From: Fodinibius halophilus
Lineage (GTDB): Bacteria > Bacteroidota > Rhodothermia > Balneolales > Balneolaceae
DNA length: 64,000 nt
Direction of reading: 5' to 3'
NCBI RefSeq assembly: GCF_011059105.1
Contig: NZ_JAALLS010000014.1
Location: 50,392-114,391, forward strand
This document shows positions 8,134-16,138 of the stretch, in pieces (the stretch's first letter is position 1; every line of letters starts with the position of its first letter). Under the pieces are notes generated by a model. It ran no database searches. It was given only the letters and a program-made list of their open reading frames with translations, and was not told the DNA's origin. A program made the position numbers and the translations under genes.

Positions 8134-10368
8134 CTACCTCGATAACCGTTCAATAATACCCTCCGTTACAGAGCGGGGTTTATATTCTCTGCTCCTTGTT
8201 ATAATTAAGTTTCCATCGGTGTGTTCGCCAATCTCTTCGGGAATAGAGCCGAATAGCGCCTGCCGGATGGCTGTGCTGCGCGTTGCCCCGATACAGACCG
8301 TGTCATAGTCTTCTACGGCTTCCAGCAGTGTTTCACGTACGTTGTCGGATACAATGACTTCTGTATTGTACTGATCGGAGCTAATCCCGGCCTCATGGGC
8401 TACTGAATGAATATATCCCTCTCCCTTCGATTGGGGATCGGTGTGGCCATCGGTACCCGGTGTTTGGACCATCAACAGGGTAAGAGAAGTATCGTCGGCA
8501 CTGGAGGCCAGGTCGTAACCTCGTTTGACGGCCAGTATCGTGTTTGGACCGGTTCCAACTAATACAACAATATTTTTCACCGGTTGTTGCCCGGCTTTTA
8601 CAAGCGTTATTTCACAGGTGGCTTCATCCACAATATGGTCGATATTGGAGCCCAGGATATGTTCATATCGTTTGCGTTTACCGCTCCATCCTAATATAAG
8701 ATGTTGGGCTTGCTCTTCTTTAAGCACGTTCAATACGGTAGAACTGATGCTGTGGCCCACAATAGCCCGGGTACGAAGCCCTAAGCCAGCTTGCTCGGCT
8801 GTTTGTCGAGCACCGTTTAGCAGCTCTTGTTGGCGCTGAATACGTTCGTCTTCATACTCTATACTCTGCTGAAGAGAGGTCTGCTGAGGAACCTGCAGAA
8901 CGCTTACAGCTACAATTTCCGCTTCGCCGTAATTGCCGCCAATCATGCCTCCAATATTGATAAGATGTTGCTCGGTCTTTGGGTTGGCCACGGGAATAAC
9001 AATGCGATATCGCTCATTGGGCGCGGGCGTACGATCACGGGCGGCAATAGCATCTCCCACGAGGCTGGGTTTGATGGCACGGCTAGCTGCATATCCGAAG
9101 TACCAAAGTACACCTACTGCGATAATAATACCCCCGATGAGGAGTACCAGCGGACGCATCTGCGCTACAATAACCAAACATGATGCAGAGCCAAGAAGCG
9201 GGATCGTAGGATAGGCCCAGGAGGAGAGCTTAAAATCGGGATTATAATCCTCAGGCTCCGCCCGACGCATCACAATAACAGCTATATGAACTAATGCATA
9301 GGTGATCAGGTACAAGAAACTGGCGACATCGGCCAGCGTTTCGATACCGACGCCAATCGCGATAAGCAGCAGGATAACCGCTCCCGTAATAAGGATCGCC
9401 CGAAAGGGAGTGCGAAATTTGTCGTGAATTTTGTTGAGCCAGCCGGTAAGGATTTTATCGCGCCCCATCGCAAAGTTTACACGGGCCGCCGAAAGAATGG
9501 AGGCGTTGGCACTGGATACGGTAGCAAGCAGGGCCCCGACGACCATCATCAAGGCTCCAATAGTACCCAAGTACTCGCTGGCTACATCGGCCACCGGAAT
9601 ATTGGATCCGGCCAGCTCAGCCACCGGCAGTACCCCGGTAGAGACCAGCATCACCAACACATAGAATATCATAGGGGTAAGTACCGAGGCGATCATAGAG
9701 AGCGGCAGGTTGCGGCCGGGATTTTTGATCTCTTCGGCGCTGGTGGCTATCACTTCAAATCCTATAAAGGAGACATATACCGTGGCCGCCGTGGATGCTA
9801 CTGCCCCCCATCCATTGGGATTAAAGGGTTTAAATACGCCCCAGTCGATGTTGAAAACCCCGAAAGAAAGGAATACCAGTATAAAACCGATAAGAAGAAT
9901 GACAATCAGGTTTTGCAGCGCTCCCGCTTCTTTTACACCCCGGTAGTTGACGCCAATAAGAAGAGCAGCCATCCCCAGGGCCGACCAACCAACGGCAATA
10001 TTGCCATAGAAGAACGTCAGATATTGCCCGAAGCCAAGCATATAAAAGGCCGTGGCGAACATGAGTCCCGCCCACATGCTCCATCCCACAATAGAACCAA
10101 AGAAGCTGCCCATAGCCCGGTTCACATAATAATAGCTGCCGCCGGCCTTGGGCATGCCGGTTGCCAGCTCAGAAAGGGAGAGAGCAGTAAGTAATGATAC
10201 AACCCCGCCAATGATAAACGAGATCATCCCCGCCGGACCCGCATTATTGGCTACGATACCGGGCAGCACAAAGATTCCGGCCCCGATCATAGTTCCTACC
10301 CCAATAGTGTACGCTTCCAGAAAGCCAAGATCCCGTGCTAACTCTTGGTCAGCCGTTGATTCTGTCAT
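8134..10368 (-). CDS. APC-family amino acid permease fused to two universal stress protein domains
   Basis: A 744-residue fusion. Residues 1 to about 430 form an APC-superfamily transporter with about 12 membrane segments and the family's first-helix motif GVGTMIGAGIFVLPG, followed by the conserved AGPAG and GGSYYY. Residues about 455-600 and 605-735 are two UspA-like domains; the first ends in GSNIDHIVDEATCEITLVK and the second has CIGATRSTAIRQALFGS. The fusion suggests transport controlled by nucleotide binding in the cytoplasm; the substrate is unknown (an amino acid or polyamine is expected). It lies in an ion and osmolyte transport cluster. Confidence 0.9.
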   Translation of the reverse strand: MTESTADQELARDLGFLEAYTIGVGTMIGAGIFVLPGIVANNAGPAGMISFIIGGVVSLLTALSLSELATGMPKAGGSYYYVNRAMGSFFGSIVGWSMWAGLMFATAFYMLGFGQYLTFFYGNIAVGWSALGMAALLIGVNYRGVKEAGALQNLIVILLIGFILVFLSFGVFNIDWGVFKPFNPNGWGAVASTAATVYVSFIGFEVIATSAEEIKNPGRNLPLSMIASVLTPMIFYVLVMLVSTGVLPVAELAGSNIPVADVASEYLGTIGALMMVVGALLATVSSANASILSAARVNFAMGRDKILTGWLNKIHDKFRTPFRAILITGAVILLLIAIGVGIETLADVASFLYLITYALVHIAVIVMRRAEPEDYNPDFKLSSWAYPTIPLLGSASCLVIVAQMRPLVLLIGGIIIAVGVLWYFGYAASRAIKPSLVGDAIAARDRTPAPNERYRIVIPVANPKTEQHLINIGGMIGGNYGEAEIVAVSVLQVPQQTSLQQSIEYEDERIQRQQELLNGARQTAEQAGLGLRTRAIVGHSISSTVLNVLKEEQAQHLILGWSGKRKRYEHILGSNIDHIVDEATCEITLVKAGQQPVKNIVVLVGTGPNTILAVKRGYDLASSADDTSLTLLMVQTPGTDGHTDPQSKGEGYIHSVAHEAGISSDQYNTEVIVSDNVRETLLEAVEDYDTVCIGATRSTAIRQALFGSIPEEIGEHTDGNLIITRSREYKPRSVTEGIIERLSR

Positions 10369-10606
10369 ATGATATACCCACTGATATTGAAAAAAGATAA
10401 CGACCGAAAAGGTACAAAATTCTATTTATTTCACAATAGAATTCTGACATCCTATTTATGGCTGATTCCCTTTAGCCAAAAAGGTAGAGGTTTAACTGTT
10501 GTTTATAGCAGTCTGATGGCAAGTTTTTCTCCATGGCATAGTCCTGAAAGCCGATTATACCCTATCTCACGTAGATATTTGGAAGGTTGGTCGATGCAAA
10601 TAGTTA

Positions 10607-12613
10607 TTAGTTTGATAACCGAAAAAGTTCACCACAATTTACAAACTGATCAGCGTTGCCAACTAAAATCAAACGATCATCAGGCTGTAAACGAAAATCC
10701 GCAGAGGGATTGCCGATAGTTTGCTCTCCTCGTTTAATTGCCAAAACAGTTAGGCCATATTCATTGCGAAGTTTTAATTCCCGAAGTGTTTTCCCGGCAG
10801 CAGGAGAATGCTCTCGCACGGCCACTGCGCGGGTATGAAGACCTTCCTCGTCAAGCCCCTGCAGTACCATCAAATGGGCTTCCTGAATACTTCCCCGAAC
10901 AATTTCGTAATCATCGGCACGAAGCGCTTGTACATGCTCCTGTATTTCCTGCTGCGGAACTCTGTAAGCACCCAGGACATGGGAAAAAAGTCGCACTGTG
11001 GTTTCCATCTCTTCGGGTACAACAATATCGGCTCCCAGCTTTTCAAATCGTTCAATTTCACTCAAATACCGCGTGCGAACCATTATCTGCAGAGTGGGAT
11101 TCAAGTGGCGAGCCTGCTGGATGATACGGGGGCTCGAAGCCGGATCATTGGTAGCAATTACACAGAGCTTAGCCCTTTTAACGGCTGCCAAATTAAGAAT
11201 ATGCTGCCGGCTTGCATCTCCAAATATGGCCGGAATATCGTTTTTGTGCATCTCTTCCACCGAGTCCGGGTTCATTTCAATAACAATATAGGGGATACCG
11301 GTATCGTGTAAGACCTGAACTAAATGGCGGCCCGCCGGGCCGTATCCTACTATAATAACGTGATCCTCTAGAATTGTCTTTGGCTTTTCAACCGAAGCTT
11401 GTTTTGAGGCCCGGGCCAGATGTCTCAGAAATGTCTTGCTGAGCAGTTCTCCCATCCAGCTGCTCTTGTGAAGCATAAAGGGAGTAGCAATCATCAACAG
11501 GACCGCCACTGCAATAAATGTTTGTACGCCGTCTTCTCCCAGTCCCGCAGGAGTAATTCCGGCTGTACGACCGGCTCTTTCAAGTACAAATGAAAACTCC
11601 CCGATTTGGGCCAGTGTAAGCCCGGAAGCGGCAATAATCCGGATCGGATATTTTAAAGTCATTAAGCTGGCTGTAGTAATTAAAAATTTAATGATTACCA
11701 CACTTACAGCAGTTCCGAGAATGATCAACGGGTTTGCAATGACAAAGTTCAGATCAAGCAACATGCCTACTGATACAAAGAAAACCGCATTAAATATCGT
11801 GCGCAGCGGCAATATTTCGCTGATGGCCTGTTCACTAAAATGACTCTCACTTACAACCAAGCCCGCCAAAAAAGCTCCCAGCGCAAGGCTCACACCTGCT
11901 AAATTTGTAAGGGCTGCAGTACCAAAGCAGATGGCAACTACCGTTAGCAGGAAGAGTTCTTGTCTCCGGGTTTTAGCTACCTGCTCTAAAATCCAGGGGA
12001 CAATACGTTCGGCTAATAATAGGACGACCGTTATTAATACTCCTGCTTTGAGCAGTATCCATCCAATATTGGTTATTGATTCTGACTGGCCGGCCAGCAT
12101 GGGTACGAGCAATACCATCACAATAATGACAAGGTCTTGGAAGATAAGTACAGCCAGCGATAGTTGTCCGGAAGGCGTGTCGGTCTTGTCCTCATCGCTA
12201 AGTAAACCCAATATAATAGCAGTACTGCTTAGGGCTACAAGACAGCCGGTATAGATCGCAGAATTCCAGCTAATGCCCCAGTACCATAAAATGAAAGTAA
12301 CTATGCCAACAGTAATCCCGACCTGTAATCCGCCTCCCAGGAATATGGCCTTTTTGATACGTGAAAGCTTCTCCAGGCTAAACTCGATACCAATGGTAAA
12401 AAGAAGAAGGATGATACCAATCTCAGCCAGCATATCTACCAGTTCCTGGTTTTGGACTAGTCCCAGGGCATTGGGGCCAATAATAACACCTGCAATTAAA
12501 AAGCCGACGATAGGCACAATCTTAAGCCGGTAACATACGTAGGCAATACCCACGCTTACCGTAAATAGAGCGACGAGTTCTGTCAAGAAAGGAAGCGTAA
12601 CAGCAAATACCAT
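10607..12613 (-). CDS. CPA2-family K+(Na+)/H+ antiporter with TrkA-N and TrkA-C domains
   Basis: A 668-residue monovalent cation:proton antiporter of the KefB/KefC type in the inner membrane. Residues 1 to about 385 are the Na_H_Exchanger membrane domain (12-13 segments, including LIFQDLVIIVMVL with the conserved FQD). Residues about 415-530 are a TrkA_N Rossmann domain (VIIVGYGPAGRHLV) and about 585-668 a TrkA_C sensor domain. It probably exports K+ and balances the uptake system upstream. Its ATG overlaps the stop codon of the DUF3124 gene (TAATG at 12611-12615), so the two are translationally coupled. Confidence 0.92.
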   Translation of the reverse strand: MVFAVTLPFLTELVALFTVSVGIAYVCYRLKIVPIVGFLIAGVIIGPNALGLVQNQELVDMLAEIGIILLLFTIGIEFSLEKLSRIKKAIFLGGGLQVGITVGIVTFILWYWGISWNSAIYTGCLVALSSTAIILGLLSDEDKTDTPSGQLSLAVLIFQDLVIIVMVLLVPMLAGQSESITNIGWILLKAGVLITVVLLLAERIVPWILEQVAKTRRQELFLLTVVAICFGTAALTNLAGVSLALGAFLAGLVVSESHFSEQAISEILPLRTIFNAVFFVSVGMLLDLNFVIANPLIILGTAVSVVIIKFLITTASLMTLKYPIRIIAASGLTLAQIGEFSFVLERAGRTAGITPAGLGEDGVQTFIAVAVLLMIATPFMLHKSSWMGELLSKTFLRHLARASKQASVEKPKTILEDHVIIVGYGPAGRHLVQVLHDTGIPYIVIEMNPDSVEEMHKNDIPAIFGDASRQHILNLAAVKRAKLCVIATNDPASSPRIIQQARHLNPTLQIMVRTRYLSEIERFEKLGADIVVPEEMETTVRLFSHVLGAYRVPQQEIQEHVQALRADDYEIVRGSIQEAHLMVLQGLDEEGLHTRAVAVREHSPAAGKTLRELKLRNEYGLTVLAIKRGEQTIGNPSADFRLQPDDRLILVGNADQFVNCGELFRLSN

Positions 12614-13179
12614 TAGTTACCACTTGCTTCAGTTGATGAGCGTTCCTGTAAAACGCGTCCCACGCTTAAGAAAGAGATCCCTTGGTTACTTGAAGTGCTG
12701 ATATTGACGGCTTCAATCACAGGCGGTATTACTGGTTCTTTTGATTTCCAGCTAACCAGAAAGTTTGCCCCTACACCACCCCGCAGATCGCGCTCTTCAA
12801 TTACGTAAGCTGTTGAAGCCAATGGACTTATTTCGATTTCTGAATCGATATATCGCTGAACGAGTTTTCCCTGGGAATCATAGTACAAAACTTTTGTGAG
12901 TGTTAAAGGGCGATAGGGATCAGCATTACGTATACTCAGGGTGGTTGTTAAATTAAACGTTCTTTTTCGATCCTGTTGGTAGATATGAGAATAAACCGGT
13001 ACATAAACCATTTGGCCAATACTGGTGGCATCACGAGTGAATGAATCTGACTGTTTAATCAAAACAGAGTCAACCACAGTAGTATCCGGTGGCGCCGACT
13101 GTTCAACCGGATTGGATTCCTGCCGTTCGGTGCAACTGATGATAGCCAATATCAATATAGTGGAGTAAAAGAATTTCAT
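12613..13179 (-). CDS. DUF3124 lipoprotein
   Basis: The start chosen is the ATG at 13179 rather than 13215, because it places a typical lipoprotein signal (MKFFYSTILILAIISC) at the N-terminus with the lipidated cysteine at residue 16. The mature part carries the DUF3124 pattern: YVPVYSHIY, TLSIRNADPYRPL, YYDSQGKLV, SPLAS, GGVGANFLVSW and NQGISFLSVGR. The role of this domain is unknown. The gene overlaps the antiporter start by one base, suggesting that this envelope protein works with the antiporter. The longer 200-residue form would put 12 hydrophilic residues before the signal and is less likely. Confidence 0.82.
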   Translation of the reverse strand: MKFFYSTILILAIISCTERQESNPVEQSAPPDTTVVDSVLIKQSDSFTRDATSIGQMVYVPVYSHIYQQDRKRTFNLTTTLSIRNADPYRPLTLTKVLYYDSQGKLVQRYIDSEIEISPLASTAYVIEERDLRGGVGANFLVSWKSKEPVIPPVIEAVNISTSSNQGISFLSVGRVLQERSSTEASGN

Positions 13180-13325
13180 TGTCATCCAATTATAGTATTC
13201 ATCAAAACCATGCATTATAAATATAATTAAATTATAAGCAACAATGTTGCACCCTTTTCTCGAAGAGATAGCGGAGAGTTTTGGGGGCAGTGAGGAATAC
13301 TAAGGTTGACGGAAACTAATTTTGA

Positions 13326-13456
13326 AGGGACCTTTGCAAAACCAGGCAGTCATTCTGAATGTAATGAAGGATCTCCCTTTCAACGACAGCAGATGGATAC
13401 TGGAGATTCTTCGACAAGCTCAGAATGACGAAATCAAAGGTTTTGCAAAGCGCTCT
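13326..13456 (-). repeat. MITE-like repeat, copy B (131 bp), inverted relative to copy A
   Basis: The reverse complement of 13326-13456 matches 661-791 over the full 131 bases with about three mismatches, including the CTTTGCAAAACC/GGTTTTGCAAAG terminal inverted repeats. The two copies face each other across 12.5 kb. Confidence 0.85.
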
Positions 13457-13555
13457 TTGAAATTGGTGCTTGTTCTCACAGGATTAATACTACTGAGAAA
13501 TTAGGTTTGTGTAAAAATTAATATAAGGGAGGGGCAGGGAGGCTCGGATATTTTT

Positions 13556-13685
13556 AAGAGATCTTTGCAAAACCTCCAGTTTTCAGCCCGTCATTGCGAG
13601 TGCAGCGAAGCAATCTCCTGTTAGAAGCTGCAAAAGGGGATCGCCGTATTTTATTCGCGAAGACAACAAATTGCAAAGTCTTCTT
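13556..13685. repeat. MITE-like repeat, variant copy C
   Basis: A related 130-base element with imperfect ends AAGAGATCTTTGCAA (13556) and TTGCAAAGTCTTCTT (13671), 12 of 15 bases complementary. Inside is GTCATTGCGAGTGCAGCGAA followed by GCAATCTCC, the same arm type as in copies A and B but with a different core (TGCGAG... instead of TCTGAG...). It sits 72 bases upstream of the AbiEi-like gene. Confidence 0.65.
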
Positions 13686-13705
13686 AAAAAGATATTTAGG
13701 TGTTC

Positions 13706-13742
13706 ATTTTGTCAGAAATATTTACTAAATTTCTGACAAAAT
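13706..13742. promoter_or_regulatory. Inverted-repeat operator before the AbiEi-like gene
   Basis: A perfect 14-base inverted repeat, ATTTTGTCAGAAAT at 13706-13719 and ATTTCTGACAAAAT at 13729-13742, with a 9-base spacer. It ends 15 bases before the ATG of the antitoxin-like gene. AbiEi antitoxins are known to repress their own promoter by binding inverted repeats, so this is the likely autoregulatory site. Confidence 0.7.
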
Positions 13743-13757
13743 AAGAGGTTTTATTTT

Positions 13758-14354
13758 ATGGAATCCGTTCAAAATCAGATACTTAGTAAGATAAAGAACT
13801 ATAACCGTGGAAAAATATTTTTCCCTGATCATTTTATAAAAATTGGTAGTGAAGATGCTATTCATAAAGCATTGTCCCGGTTAGAAGATGATGGGGAGTT
13901 GATTCGTTTAGCTCAGGGAATTTATCTGCGTCCAAAGAAAGACCCCGATCTTGGTGTTTTATATCCGTCCATCGATGAAATTGCCCGGGCTATTGCGAAA
14001 AGAGATAAAGCAGAAATTATCCCAACCGGCACCTATGCTTTGAATAAGTTAGGACTTACCTCGCAAGTACCTATGAATGCGGTCTATTTAACCGACGGAT
14101 CTCCTAGAAGCATTCAGGTGGGGAAGAGGAAAATTAAATTTAAGCGGACGGTACCTAAAAACCTTGCGGTAAAGGGAGAGATTAACGGATTAGTGATACA
14201 AGCGCTCAAAGAAATTGGCAATGGTAACGTGAGCGAGGAACAGCACCATAAAATTGCAGAAATTCTTGCCGAAGAGGATTCAACTACGGTTGAGCACGAT
14301 GCTAAGCTGGCCCCGGTCTGGATTCGAGAGATAATGTTAAATGCAATAGAATAG
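13758..14354 (+). CDS. AbiEi-like antitoxin / DUF6088 family protein
   Basis: A 198-residue protein of the DUF6088 group, related to the AbiEi antitoxins of type IV toxin-antitoxin systems. Residues 1-70 form a winged helix (ILSKIKNYNRGKIFFPDHF... ALSRLEDDGELIRLAQGIYL), the DNA-binding part; the rest is the domain that in AbiEi controls the toxin and repression (PTGTYALNKLGLTSQVP, YLTDGS). A perfect inverted repeat lies just upstream. The AbiEii toxin that should follow is deleted (14357-14762), so this is now an orphan antitoxin-type repressor. The stop is separated from the toxin's start by two bases, the compact spacing of an intact operon. Confidence 0.82.
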   Translation: MESVQNQILSKIKNYNRGKIFFPDHFIKIGSEDAIHKALSRLEDDGELIRLAQGIYLRPKKDPDLGVLYPSIDEIARAIAKRDKAEIIPTGTYALNKLGLTSQVPMNAVYLTDGSPRSIQVGKRKIKFKRTVPKNLAVKGEINGLVIQALKEIGNGNVSEEQHHKIAEILAEEDSTTVEHDAKLAPVWIREIMLNAIE

Positions 14355-14356
14355 AT

Positions 14357-14762
14357 ATGGAAAAGTGGTTTGATTTATCAAGGGAGCGAAAGAAACAGAT
14401 ATTTGATCAGGTTGCGGCTCAAAAGAGCTGAACGGTTGAGCAGGCATATCTATGATGTCGAAAAAATGATGGATGAAGAACACGGGAAGCAGGCACTGGA
14501 GGATGAGCAGTTGTATAGCGATATCATTAATCACCGACGAAATTTAATTGGAATTAAAGGCATCGATTATGACAGCCATTGGCCCGGCACGGTCAGTCTC
14601 ATTCCGCCGGGTACAGCCAAGAACCAATGGAAGAAAGATTATAGAAATATGCGAGAGAGTATGATCTATGGGGATACACTGAACTTTGAAGAGTTACTGG
14701 AACGCATGCAGGAGTTAATGGAGCGGATTAATTCACTGAAGTTTGGGAAAACAAAAAAGTGA
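14357..14762 (+). pseudogene. AbiEii-type nucleotidyltransferase toxin, internally deleted and frameshifted
   Basis: Two pieces of one gene. The frame from the ATG at 14357 encodes MEKWFDLSRERKKQIFDQVA, the typical N-terminus of AbiEii toxins, then hits TGA at 14429-14431. From about 14421 the next frame encodes the AbiEii C-terminal region (LSRHIYDVEKMMDEE, ALEDEQLYSDIINHRRNLIG, PGTVSLIPPG, WKKDYRNMRESMIYGDTLNF, ELMERINSLKF) and ends at 14762. The nucleotidyltransferase core with its catalytic GS...D motif is missing. Toxins of this family are about 280-320 residues; here only about 20 plus 115 remain. The toxin should be inactive. A separate short protein from 14370 is possible but unlikely. 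Confidence 0.8.
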
Positions 14763-14791
14763 ATTTTAATTAGCGTTCATGATATGTGATT

Positions 14792-14836
14792 ATGGGACAA
14801 AGGTGGGGCTCTGCCCCTGGCTTGTTTTTAGTCCCA
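14792..14836. other. Nested hairpin between the dead toxin and the three-gene cassette
   Basis: An outer stem TGGGAC (14792) / GTCCCA (14831) encloses an inner stem GGGGC/GCCCC with a TCT loop (14805-14817). It has no T-run, so it is not a standard terminator. Its position 3' of the broken toxin suggests a junction between two imported modules. Confidence 0.45.
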
Positions 14837-14925
14837 AAATTCACCGATTTGAAAATGGAAGGAAATTTGTAAGGATCAATAAATTTATATATGATGTCAT
14901 ATCATGTTCATCATACATAATTAAG

Positions 14926-15612
14926 ATGCACGAGTTAAAAGCTGAACTCCAAATAAAATATCACACAATTACTGATTTCTCATCCCATGTGAGAAAATTG
15001 GTTTCTCCTTATAGTAGTTATGCAAAAAATATTGGGTTTGAAAATGTCAATAAACCTAATGAGAGAGTCTTACTAAGGTTCCCTGATGAAAATTATATAA
15101 TATCAGTTGATTGGAATCACATTGCAGTCGCTGTATCTGGAAAAACTAAAGATCTAGATAAATATGAAGGGAAATTGAGGTTTATGTATGATTTGATTGA
15201 AGATATTAGGGAATTAGATACTTTTGAGGGTATCGAATTTTCTGTATTTCGCACTTGGGATTTATTGCCTAATATACATTCTGATGCAGATTCATTTAGA
15301 GAAACTTTTTTTACTGAATCAGTACCTAGTTTAAGCAATACAAATGATTGTGCAATTGTTATAGATGGGGAATTGACTGACTCTAATTTGAGTTTCAGTA
15401 CTACATTCGGCCCACTAGATTACCCAAGAGACATTGAAAGACATAATTTATCTATTTTTGAGCGTTCAGCTTTTGATCATAATAATATAGATTGCACCGA
15501 GGGTTGTTTGATTAATAGCACTCTTAGAAGCACAAGCACTAGTTTTGACTACCTGGAAGTAAGAAAGTTTTTAGAGGCAAATAAAAGAATCATAAATTCT
15601 ATAGAAGAATGA
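14926..15612 (+). CDS. Uncharacterised protein, first gene of an island cassette
   Basis: About 228 residues from the ATG at 14926. The frame is open further upstream (to 14779), but that part runs through a GC-rich hairpin and looks non-coding. I do not recognise the family. The protein begins with a helix (MHELKAELQIKYHTITDF), then has alternating strands and helices, with RVLLRFPDENYIISVDW and LRFMYDLIEDIRELDTFEG, and ends in a helix. It is soluble and acidic. The layout is vaguely like TIGR04255 proteins of mobile elements, but this is a guess. The stop overlaps the next start (ATGA at 15609), showing an operon. The DNA is clearly more AT-rich than the flanking core genes. Confidence 0.65.
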   Translation: MHELKAELQIKYHTITDFSSHVRKLVSPYSSYAKNIGFENVNKPNERVLLRFPDENYIISVDWNHIAVAVSGKTKDLDKYEGKLRFMYDLIEDIRELDTFEGIEFSVFRTWDLLPNIHSDADSFRETFFTESVPSLSNTNDCAIVIDGELTDSNLSFSTTFGPLDYPRDIERHNLSIFERSAFDHNNIDCTEGCLINSTLRSTSTSFDYLEVRKFLEANKRIINSIEE

Positions 15613-16127
15613 GTGTTGATAAAACAATAGGTGAAATAATAGGTGACTTTGTTGATTCCAATGAGGATCTGTGGGAAACTGAATATGACTTGAATCCAGA
15701 ATCAGGTGATATAGGACAGGATCAGTTTGACATAGATACTATTATCCAAGATTTTGGAAAATTAGAGGATTTAGTAAAAGAGAGTGTTCCTCATTTTGCT
15801 GGAGTTAATGAAAGTTGGGATACTGTTAAAACATTTGATGCCAGGGTTATAGAAATAAATGATCCAAATGTAGTATTAGATTGCTTAATTGATAGAGAGA
15901 ATAAGCGGTTTGAAACTCGTATTTTCAGGCTGGAATTGTTTAATAACTTTGAAAAATTAAGAGAAGGGCAATACATACTTATACGTCAATTTACTAAACC
16001 CGGTAAAGTATCATTTACTATTAATGATGGTGAAAAGCTAGTCAATAAAGAATATTTTGAAAGCCACCCTGAGCTTTCAGAAATCGATGAAATAGAAAAT
16101 CAAGAAATTGATCTAAGTAAGTTATAA
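15609..16127 (+). CDS. Uncharacterised protein, second gene of the cassette
   Basis: A 172-residue acidic protein of unknown family. The first 65 residues are Asp/Glu-rich and probably helical or disordered (GEIIGDFVDSNEDLWETEYD). Residues about 70-150 look like a small beta-barrel (VKTFDARVIEINDPNVVLDC, RIFRLELFNN, GQYILIRQFTKPGKVSFTI), which could be an OB-like fold; this is inference from strand pattern only. It starts inside the stop codon of the previous gene and is followed 11 bases later by the metallo-beta-lactamase-fold gene, so the three are probably cotranscribed. It has no membrane segment and no cysteine pair. Confidence 0.65.
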   Translation: MSVDKTIGEIIGDFVDSNEDLWETEYDLNPESGDIGQDQFDIDTIIQDFGKLEDLVKESVPHFAGVNESWDTVKTFDARVIEINDPNVVLDCLIDRENKRFETRIFRLELFNNFEKLREGQYILIRQFTKPGKVSFTINDGEKLVNKEYFESHPELSEIDEIENQEIDLSKL

Positions 16128-16138
16128 AAAAATAGTTT

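Larger units (their letters stand above)
13216..13757. other. Repeat-filled gap at the left edge of the accessory island
   Basis: About 540 bases without a gene. They contain repeat copy B (13326-13456), the related element C (13556-13685) and the operator-like inverted repeat before the AbiEi-like gene (13706-13742). The island's left boundary probably lies here. Confidence 0.7.

Noticed and set aside
9424..10194. A 256-codon plus-strand frame opposite the APC permease
   Set aside because: Antisense to a clearly coding transporter; its composition (His, Gly, Arg, Lys rich) is that of a shadow frame.
14779..14925. N-terminal 49 codons of the first cassette gene
   Set aside because: This part covers a nested GC-rich hairpin and lacks a ribosome site; the ATG at 14926 gives a more natural protein start.
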